Source: JAWLGW01 sp964569055
GTDB taxonomy: Bacteria > Planctomycetota > J058
Length of the DNA stretch: 5,713 nucleotides
NCBI GenBank assembly: GCA_964569055.1
Contig: CAZMSZ010000451.1
Coordinates: 1-5,713 of the forward strand
Direction of reading: 5' to 3'
Numbering within the stretch: position 1 is the first letter of the stretch; every line of letters begins with the position of its first letter. Position numbers and translations under genes: made by a program. Below are positions 1 through 5,713 of this stretch, one piece after another. The notes beneath the pieces are model-generated. The model was not told the origin of the DNA and ran no database searches. It saw nothing but the letters and a program-made list of their open reading frames with translations.

Positions 1-2481
1 CGGGTCGTGATACACCGCCGCGCGCGGCGGCGCCTGCGGGTCCTCGTAGCGCGGCTCACGCGGCTCCTCGGCGCCCGATCCGGAGGGTGGCGCTTCTGGC
101 GACAGCCTCCCTGCCCGTGCCCGGCGTTCTTCGGCTCCATCCGAGGCGTGGGACTCGGAAGCGACAGCCTCCCCCGGCTCGGTGTAGACCACGACCGCGT
201 CGTCCTCGTCGCGCGCGGTGTAGCCCCCGGTCAGGAACACCACCCCGGCGCCGAGCCCCTTGGCCGCGAAGATCGTCATGACCTTGACCGCGGGCGCCTC
301 GCTCTCCTGGCGGATCGGGTGGTCGTCCTCCCCGGCCGCCGCCTCGGCCTCGGCGCGGAGCGCCTCGAGATTGGCCAGGAGGTCGCCCGCCCCGCCGGGA
401 GCGCGCGTGGCGCGGTCCTGCAGCGCCTCGAGCACCTGCCGGTAGACTCCCACGCGCCGTCCGCCCGGGAGGCCACCCAGCGCGGCGCGCGCGGGGAGCG
501 CCGCGCTATCGGGGAGGCGCGCCAGGAAGCCGGGGAGGTCGCGCTCCGCCTGCTGCGTCCAGGCCGCCAGCCGGAGCGCCAGCGGGTGGCCGGCGGGGAG
601 GGCGCGCGCGCTCCCCAGGGCCTCGAACGGCACCCCGAAGAGCGGCGTCGCGAGCGCGCGCAGGCGGAGGTCGCGCCGCTCGGGGCGCGCGAGCGCCGCG
701 AGCAGGGCCGCGAGGTCCTCGGCCTCGGCGCTCGCGAACAGGCCGCCCGCGCGGTGCAGGACGCAGGGGATCGGCGGCTGGAAGGCGCGCAGGACGTCCG
801 CCACCTGCCGGGCCTCGCGGTTGGTGCGGGTGAGCACGAACACCTCGTCCAGCCCGAGCGGGCGCGCCGGGCGCCCCTCCTCCAGCAGGGTGATCGGCGC
901 GGCCCGCAGCCGGTCGACCTCGCGCGCGATCGCCTGGGCGACCGCGGCGCGCAGCTCGTCCGCCCCGAGCCGCTCGCCGCGCGGCTCGACCTCGAGCAGC
1001 CCGACGGGCGCGACCTCCGCGCCATTCGCCGCCGCGCGCAGCGTGGGGCGGCCCGCCGCGGCCGGCTCCTCGTAGCGGATCTCCCCGCGGAACAGCGGCT
1101 CGGGCGCGTCCTGCGCGAACAGGACGTTCATGGCCTCGATCAGCGCCGGGGTGCTGCGGAACGAGGCCGTGAGCCGCCGCACCGGCAGGTCGCGGCGCGC
1201 GCGCAAGAAGCCGCCGTGCACGTCGGCCCCGCGCCAGCCGTAGATCGCCTGGTGCGGGTCGCCGCAGGCGTAGACCCGCCCCCCGAACGCGGCGTCCACG
1301 AACAGCGGCCGGAACAGCCCGCGCGCCGCGCCGTCCGGCCCCGGGTAGCCGTAGATCAGCGCGTTGGCGTCCTGGACCTCGTCCACGACCAGCACGTCGC
1401 AGCGCGCGCGGATCGCCTCCTTCAGGGCCGCGCCGCGCGGGCCGGAGAGCGCCTCGTCCAGCAGGACCAACAGGTCGTCGAAGTCGAGCGCGCCGGCCCG
1501 CCGCTTGAGCGCCGCGTAGCGGGCGCGCAGGGGCCCGAGCCACAGGTGCGCGGCCGCGGCGTCGAGCCCGACCTGTGCGCGGACGAGGTCGTCCACGGCC
1601 GCGCGGAACGCCTCGTCCTCCGCGCCGCGCACCAGGCGCGGCAGGTAGGCCCGCAGGTACTCGAGCTCCGCCGCCAGGCGCGGGTCGTGCGCGGTCAGGC
1701 GCGCGCCGCTCGCCGCCAGCGCCGCGACCCGCTCGCGCAGCTCGGGGAGCAGGTCGCGCAGCTTGCGCGCGGTCTGCCAGTGGAGCCCCGCGTCCTGGGC
1801 CGCGCTGCGGAGCCGCCCCCACTGGCCGCCTCGGAACGCGGCCAGCGCGCGCAGGCGCTCGCGCGCGGCGTCGAGGTCCACCGGCGGGCGCAGCTCGGCC
1901 GTGGGCCCCTCGGCCAGGCAGCGGGCGAGGAGCGCCTCGAGCCGGTCGAGGTCGCGGGCCGCCAGCCAGGCCTCGAGCTCGACCCGCTCGGGCCCCGCCA
2001 GCCGCTCGCGCACCAGCTCGAGGAAGGCCGCCCGCAGGCTCGCGCGCCGCGCGGTCCGCGTGGCGCGCAGCGGGAGGCCCGCCGCGAACGCGTGCCGCTC
2101 GAGCAGCTGGCTCGCCCAGGCGTGGATCGTGAGCACCTCGGGCGGCGCGCGCAGCAGCTCCTCCAGCAGGCGCCGCTGGCGCGGTCCGATCTCGAACGTC
2201 GGCGCGCCGGGCGCGGGCGCCCGCTCGGGCGCCCCGAGCAGCCGCTCGGCCACCTCGCGCACCCGCGCGCGCGCCTCGCGCGCCGCCTTCTCGTTGAACG
2301 ACAGCACCACGATCCGCCCCGGCGTGACCTCGTGCTCGAGCACCAGCAGCGCGGTGAGCTGCGCCAGGCCCTCGGTCTTGCCCGTGCCGGCCAGGCTGTC
2401 GATCAGGGCCCGCGCGCCCGGGTGGAGCGGGAGCTGGCCCAGCAGCGCCGCGGCCGGGTGCACGCGCCGCTCGCCGCTCAC
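1..2481 (-). CDS. recB: RecBCD enzyme subunit RecB (exodeoxyribonuclease V beta chain), 3'-truncated by window edge
   Basis: RecB is the ATP-dependent 3'-5' helicase (superfamily 1A, UvrD-like) and carries the complex's nuclease. The first 827 residues are present; E. coli RecB has 1180, so motif VI and the PD-(D/E)XK nuclease domain lie beyond the edge. The GTG start at 2481 overlaps the recC stop and places Walker A near the N-terminus as in the family. Motifs seen: I, LAGTGKT (residues 30-36, K35); Ia, VLSFNEKAA (59-67); Ib, TIHAWASQLL (118-127); LDFDDLL (332-338); II, VDEVQD (366-371); III, GDPHQAIYGWRGADV (407-421); IV, LTASFRSTP (437-445, R442); VLTRTNREARQV (549-560); V, VKVMTIFAAKGLGAG (732-746). 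Phe738 replaces the usual motif V His, and Gly744 the usual Glu. The motif II to III linker is longer than in E. coli, and about 60 extra residues separate motif V from VYHD (822-825, like E. coli FYHD). No stop or frameshift breaks the frame. recD would be expected downstream but is not visible. Confidence 0.94.
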   Translation of the reverse strand, partial: MSGERRVHPAAALLGQLPLHPGARALIDSLAGTGKTEGLAQLTALLVLEHEVTPGRIVVLSFNEKAAREARARVREVAERLLGAPERAPAPGAPTFEIGPRQRRLLEELLRAPPEVLTIHAWASQLLERHAFAAGLPLRATRTARRASLRAAFLELVRERLAGPERVELEAWLAARDLDRLEALLARCLAEGPTAELRPPVDLDAARERLRALAAFRGGQWGRLRSAAQDAGLHWQTARKLRDLLPELRERVAALAASGARLTAHDPRLAAELEYLRAYLPRLVRGAEDEAFRAAVDDLVRAQVGLDAAAAHLWLGPLRARYAALKRRAGALDFDDLLVLLDEALSGPRGAALKEAIRARCDVLVVDEVQDANALIYGYPGPDGAARGLFRPLFVDAAFGGRVYACGDPHQAIYGWRGADVHGGFLRARRDLPVRRLTASFRSTPALIEAMNVLFAQDAPEPLFRGEIRYEEPAAAGRPTLRAAANGAEVAPVGLLEVEPRGERLGADELRAAVAQAIAREVDRLRAAPITLLEEGRPARPLGLDEVFVLTRTNREARQVADVLRAFQPPIPCVLHRAGGLFASAEAEDLAALLAALARPERRDLRLRALATPLFGVPFEALGSARALPAGHPLALRLAAWTQQAERDLPGFLARLPDSAALPARAALGGLPGGRRVGVYRQVLEALQDRATRAPGGAGDLLANLEALRAEAEAAAGEDDHPIRQESEAPAVKVMTIFAAKGLGAGVVFLTGGYTARDEDDAVVVYTEPGEAVASESHASDGAEERRARAGRLSPEAPPSGSGAEEPREPRYEDPQAPPRAAVYHDP
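53..178. repeat. Imperfect tandem duplication of about 62-63 bases inside recB
   Basis: The 13-mer gcgacagcctccc occurs at 99-111 and again at 161-173, 62 bases apart. Downstream on the coding strand the similarity resumes in GGAT followed by a GCCGA(A/G)GA segment that encodes Gly-Ala-Glu-Glu in both copies (residues 782-785 and 803-806), now 63 bases apart. The two halves are thus out of step by one base, so the first part of each copy is read in different frames and the second part in the same frame. The pattern fits an old local duplication followed by small indels. The copies are diverged, and chance in low-complexity DNA is not excluded. Confidence 0.4.
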
Positions 2482-5400
2482 GGCGTCCCTCGCAGCGCGC
2501 AAAACAGGCCCAGGCGCCGCTCGAGCAGCGCGAGCGCCTCGTCCTCGCTGGGCGGGAGGGGGAGCTCACCCAGCCGCGTGAGCGGCCCCGAGGCGAAGCC
2601 ACCCCGCGGGCGGGGCCCGTCGCGCAGCCAGCGGATCCGCTCGACCAGCGGGCGCGAAGAGCCGGCGCCGCGGGCCTGCTCGAGCTGGTAGGCCAGCGCG
2701 GCCTCGAGGGGAAACAGGCAGCTCGCGCCGGCCAGGAGGTCGCTCACGAGCGCGGCGAGGTAGGCGCGGGCCCGCGCCGAGTCGAGCGGCGCGAGCTCCA
2801 CCGGCCGCACGGGGCGCGCGCGCCGCTCGGGCACCACCCGCAGCGCGCGGCGCGCGGGCACCCCGCCCGGGTCGGCGGCCGCGAGCACCACGTGGGCCAA
2901 GAACCCGTCGAGCACGAGGTCCTCGGGGCGTAGGCGTGCGCTCGTGCAGAGCGTCACGCTGGCGCGGCGGTCCTCGAACAGCAGCGCGAGCCGCCCGCCG
3001 AGCCGCGCCCGCGTCGGGACCTCGCCCGGGAGCTCGAGCTCGAGCGCGGGGAGGAGCTGCTCGCACAGCGCGTCGCCCGCCTCCTCACCCAGGACGCCGC
3101 CCAGGCGCACCCGGACCAGGCGCTGCCTGCGCTCGGCGCCGAGCGCCGCCAACAGGCCGTGGAGCCAGTGACGCAGCGTCTCGGCCTGGCGGCGCACCTC
3201 CACGTCGCGGAACGGGCCGACCGGGAGCCGGCCCGCCGCCTCGAGCCGCGCCAGCGCCGCCTCGTGCTCGGCGGCCAGCCGCTCGCTGAGCACGCCGTCC
3301 CCCGCCCAGGCGGCGACGAACGTCGCGCGCAGCAGGGCCGCCCGCGCCCGCGGCGCGAGGGCGAACGGCTCGGCGTCGCCGCGCCCCTCGCTCGCGGGCT
3401 CGGGGAGCCCGCGCCGGCGCGCGGTCTCCTGGAGCGGGCTCCGCAAGAAGCGGCGCAGCTCGGCGAGGGAGACCTCGAGCGGNNNNNNNNNNNNNNNNNN
3501 NNNNNNNNNNNNNNNNNNNNNNNNNNNNNNNNNNNNNNNNNNNNNNNNNNNNNNNNNNNNNNNNNNNNNNNNNNNNNNNNNNGCGCGGCGGCACCACGGC
3601 TCGCCTGGCGCGATCAGCCCCTCCTCGCGCAGCAGCCGGCCGAGGTCGGCCAGGGCCGGGCTCGGCGCGCGGGCCTCGCCGCGCGCGTCGCGGTCCACCC
3701 AGCCCAGCTCGACCCGCTCGGCGGCGGCGAGCGTGGCGAGCAGCGCCTCGAGCGCGCGGCGGGTCGGCGTGAGCGCTGCGGGGTCCTCGGCGGGATCGGG
3801 CGCGAGGTCGAGCCCGTCCTCCGGGTCGCGCCCGGGCCAGTCCTCGTCGAGGCCGAGCACGACCACGTGCCGCCAGGGGAGCGGCGGGAGCCGGCTCGCG
3901 GCGATCACCCCGCCCGCGAGGTGCTGCCGCCGCCCCTGCGCGAGGTCGGCCAGGGCCTCGCGCGCGAGGGCCGCCGCGACCGAGAGCGGGACCGCGCGCC
4001 CGCACCGCTCGCGCTCGCCGAGGCGCGCCAGCCGGGCTCGGATCCGCCCGACGAGCTGCGCCTCGTCCTCGTCACGCGCCCCGAGCGGCGCGGTCAGGGC
4101 CGCGGCCAGCCAGGGGCCCCACTCGGCGAGCGGCCGCGGCCGCTCGCTCGCCCGGGCGTCCGCGGCGAGGGAGCGCGCCAGGAGCATGAACCGCGCGGCG
4201 GCGGCCCGCTCCTCGGGGTCGAGCTCGTGGGGCGCGAGCGGTCCCTCAGCGAGGGCCACGGCGCGGGTCTCACCCGAGCGCTCGCCCAGGGCGAACGCGC
4301 CGAGCGCGAGGCGGGTCAGCGCGCTGGCGAGGTGGAACGAAGGCGCGGGCGCCGCGGTCAGGTAGGTCTCGGCCTGGTCCGCGCGATCGAACCCGAGCGC
4401 GACCTCGAGCTCGTCCAGCCAGGCGGTGACCTGCTCGCGCTCGAGCCCGCTCCCGGCGAGCACGAGCGGGTGCGTGAGCGCGCCCTGCAGCTCGCCGCGG
4501 GCGCGCCGCCCGGCGAACAGCACCAGCAGCCGCTCGACGGCCTCGAGCGCGCCGGTCGCCGGCGCGCCCTCCAGGAACGCGACCGGGAGGCCGGCCGCCT
4601 CGCAGATCGACGCGATCAGCGGACGGTAGGGTCCGAGCCCGCCGGGCGCGAGGAGCGCGAGCTCGTGGAGCTGGACCGCCCGCGCGCCGCCCGCCGCCTC
4701 GTCCTCGCGCAGGCGCTCCAGCAGCGTCCAGGCCGCGCCCTCGACCTCGGCCCGCCGGCTGGAGAAGGCCCGCGCGCTCAGCGTCGCGGGCGCGCCTGCG
4801 TGCTCTCGTTCGGCGGCGCCTCCGACCAGCGCGCGCTGCAGCCGGGCGAGGCGATCTTGCCCGCCGGGCCTGACGAGCTCGCGGCGGACCTCGATCAGCG
4901 CCGGCCGCGCGCGGGCCGCCGCGCTCAGCGCCGCTCCCTCGCCGAGCCCCGGTCGGCCCCAGGCCGCGAGCAGCGGGTGCGCCTGAGCGGCACCGAGCGC
5001 CGGATCGGCCGGTCCGGGGCTGAACCGGAGCAGGTGCACCTCGTGCGCCTCGCCGAGCCGCACGAGGAGCGCGCGCAGGTCGGGCTCGAGGGTGCGGGTG
5101 GCGAGCACGAGCAAGGGCGTCAGCTCGGGCGGGAGCGCCAGCGCGCCCGGGTCGAGCTCCCCCGCGAGGGCCGCGAGCGTGCGATAGGTCCCCTCCCCTG
5201 CCGCCTCGAGGCGGGCCAGCGCCCCCTCCGGCCCGAAGATCCGCGCGTGGAGGGCCTCCTGCCAGCGGAGCGTCTCGGCGGCGCTCGGGAGGCTGGCCGC
5301 GACCGCGGCGGGCCGCCGCGCCCGCTCGAGGAACAGCGCTGCCAGCCGCTCGGCGAGCTGCAGCGCCCACAGGGCCGGGTCGGGCGCGCCCGCGAGGTAG

Positions 5401-5713
5401 GCGCGCACCGGCGCCAGCGCGTCGGCGGCGAGGACCGCGGGGTCGAGCAGCAGCTCGAGCAGCAGCGCCCGCACCGTCGGCGCGTCGAGCAGCGTCCGCC
5501 CCACGAGCGCCGCCACCCGCTCGCCGAGCGCCGCGTGGCCCGGCGTCGCCACCCCCGCGCACACCCCGCGCGCGCGCGCCAGCCCGTCGAGCAGGAACCC
5601 GCCGCTCACCCGATCGGGCACGAACACCGTCCGCCCCTCGAGCGCCCACCCCAGCGGGTCGCCCCCGAGCAGCGCGTCGGCCCGCGCCACCAGGCGCTCG
5701 AGCGAGTTGGAAC
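2478..5713 (-). CDS. recC: RecBCD enzyme subunit RecC (exodeoxyribonuclease V gamma chain), 5'-truncated by window edge, contains assembly gap
   Basis: RecC is the non-catalytic scaffold of RecBCD. It has an inactivated helicase-like fold, splits the DNA strands and scans the 3' strand for Chi. About 1077 residues are readable, 34 of them unknown; E. coli RecC has 1122. The frame stays open to the right edge, and residues SNSLERL at 5711-5691 match the conserved SNRL start region, so the true start should be about six codons farther out. The GTG at 5690 is internal. Family landmarks in order: HLLRFSPGP (about 5015-5040, like E. coli HLLFTNPC); HPLLAAWG (about 4957-4980, like NPLLASWG); a helicase-like block with REVE-type FSSRRAEVE (about 4740-4770); HLAGGV then VVVLGLDEDWPGRD (about 3828-3930, like FLAGPV and LLGMNDGVYPR); LTPTRRALEALL (about 3738-3773); after the gap, VSLAELRRFLRSP (about 3438-3476), EPFAL, and GRLPVGPF (about 3210-3235). 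C-terminal PLDSARARAYLAAL matches the E. coli RecC tail. These comparisons are from memory of E. coli RecC. The stop TGA overlaps recB. Residues at known Chi-contact positions diverge strongly. Assignment is firm. Confidence 0.95.
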   Translation of the reverse strand, partial: SNSLERLVARADALLGGDPLGWALEGRTVFVPDRVSGGFLLDGLARARGVCAGVATPGHAALGERVAALVGRTLLDAPTVRALLLELLLDPAVLAADALAPVRAYLAGAPDPALWALQLAERLAALFLERARRPAAVAASLPSAAETLRWQEALHARIFGPEGALARLEAAGEGTYRTLAALAGELDPGALALPPELTPLLVLATRTLEPDLRALLVRLGEAHEVHLLRFSPGPADPALGAAQAHPLLAAWGRPGLGEGAALSAAARARPALIEVRRELVRPGGQDRLARLQRALVGGAAEREHAGAPATLSARAFSSRRAEVEGAAWTLLERLREDEAAGGARAVQLHELALLAPGGLGPYRPLIASICEAAGLPVAFLEGAPATGALEAVERLLVLFAGRRARGELQGALTHPLVLAGSGLEREQVTAWLDELEVALGFDRADQAETYLTAAPAPSFHLASALTRLALGAFALGERSGETRAVALAEGPLAPHELDPEERAAAARFMLLARSLAADARASERPRPLAEWGPWLAAALTAPLGARDEDEAQLVGRIRARLARLGERERCGRAVPLSVAAALAREALADLAQGRRQHLAGGVIAASRLPPLPWRHVVVLGLDEDWPGRDPEDGLDLAPDPAEDPAALTPTRRALEALLATLAAAERVELGWVDRDARGEARAPSPALADLGRLLREEGLIAPGEPWCRRXXXXXXXXXXXXXXXXXXXXXXXXXXXXXXXXXXPLEVSLAELRRFLRSPLQETARRRGLPEPASEGRGDAEPFALAPRARAALLRATFVAAWAGDGVLSERLAAEHEAALARLEAAGRLPVGPFRDVEVRRQAETLRHWLHGLLAALGAERRQRLVRVRLGGVLGEEAGDALCEQLLPALELELPGEVPTRARLGGRLALLFEDRRASVTLCTSARLRPEDLVLDGFLAHVVLAAADPGGVPARRALRVVPERRARPVRPVELAPLDSARARAYLAALVSDLLAGASCLFPLEAALAYQLEQARGAGSSRPLVERIRWLRDGPRPRGGFASGPLTRLGELPLPPSEDEALALLERRLGLFCALRGTP
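2486..2491 (-). promoter_or_regulatory. Possible ribosome binding site for recB
   Basis: On the minus strand GAGGGA lies four bases upstream of the GTG at 2481, within the last codons of recC. It is a plausible but short-spaced Shine-Dalgarno match. In such GC- and purine-rich DNA a match of this quality can be chance. With the GTGA stop/start overlap, translation of recB is more likely coupled to termination of recC than dependent on this site alone. Confidence 0.35.
3483..3582. other. Assembly gap of 100 N inside recC
   Basis: Exactly 100 consecutive N, the conventional placeholder for a gap of unknown or estimated size. Both flanks read as RecC in the same frame (APGEPWCRR before, PLEVSLAELRRF after). 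By comparison with remembered E. coli RecC, the corresponding stretch is about 80 residues between the end of the helicase-like part and the PLETLQRFW segment. Here only about 49 residues, 34 of them unknown, fill that place. The true gap may therefore be longer than 100 bases, and the preserved frame may be coincidental. The missing part should include the poorly conserved linker into the nuclease-like C-terminal domain. Confidence 0.98.

Noticed and set aside
1..280. Possible frameshift or pseudogenisation of recB near the left edge
   Set aside because: I suspected this because of the odd motif V and the low-complexity stretch, but the frame stays open and VYHD, matching E. coli FYHD, is recovered at residues 822-825 in the same frame.
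276..1025. Minus-strand open frame of 249 codons rich in Arg and Ser
   Set aside because: Lies within recB in another frame and has no domain-like pattern.
2461..2520. Terminator or promoter at the recC-recB junction
   Set aside because: The genes overlap, and I see no GC hairpin followed by a T-run and no AT-rich -10-like element. GC-rich inverted matches occur everywhere here and carry no weight.
506..2602. Minus-strand open frame of 698 codons starting within the end of recC
   Set aside because: It is one frame off recB and yields a monotonous Arg/Ala/Gly/Pro product. The true recB frame from the GTG at 2481 covers the same DNA with intact motifs.
7..2691. Plus-strand open frame of 894 codons opposite recB and the end of recC
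   Set aside because: Its product is Arg-, Gly-, Ala- and Gln-rich with no recognisable domain. In DNA this GC-rich, stops are rare on the antisense strand. The minus frame underneath carries all RecB helicase motifs, so this is a shadow.
3085..4005. Minus-strand open frame running through the assembly gap
   Set aside because: Shadow frame with biased composition; the RecC frame on both sides of the gap is clearly the coding one.
4270..5649. Minus-strand open frame of 459 codons in the first half of recC
   Set aside because: Out-of-frame Arg/Ala/Gly-rich shadow of recC; the recC frame has the family landmarks across the same bases.

Overview
The window is an internal piece of one minus-strand operon for the RecBCD recombinational-repair nuclease/helicase (exodeoxyribonuclease V). 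Two genes fill it end to end. recC enters from the right edge, its first few codons lying just outside, and ends at 2478. recB starts inside the recC stop codon with a GTGA overlap and runs off the left edge after 827 codons. No intergenic DNA, promoter, terminator, RNA gene, CRISPR array or mobile element is visible.

The DNA is extremely GC-rich (roughly three quarters or more by eye), nearly all codons end in G or C, and lysine is scarce. This suggests a high-GC bacterium such as a Myxococcota-, Planctomycetota- or Actinomycetota-like lineage, but the window cannot decide which. A run of exactly 100 N inside recC is a scaffold gap, so this is probably a draft or metagenome-assembled genome.

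Layout: 5713 to 2478 (minus) is recC, interrupted by the gap at 3483-3582; 2481 to 1 (minus) is recB, with helicase motifs I, Ia, Ib, II, III, IV and V. Motif VI and the C-terminal nuclease domain would lie beyond position 1. In the known complex RecB is the 3'-5' helicase and nuclease, RecC is the inactivated helicase-like scaffold that scans for Chi, and RecD (not in the window) is the second helicase. Direct translational coupling of recC to recB suits a fixed-ratio complex.

No novel multi-gene system is visible. The points of interest are divergences inside a known machine: the Chi-contact positions of RecC are almost all replaced; RecB motif V has Phe instead of the conserved His and Gly instead of the conserved Glu; and RecB carries an insertion of about 60 residues after motif V with an internal repeat and codon use unlike the rest of the gene. 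The very long open frames on the plus strand and in the other minus frames are GC-driven shadows of these two genes.
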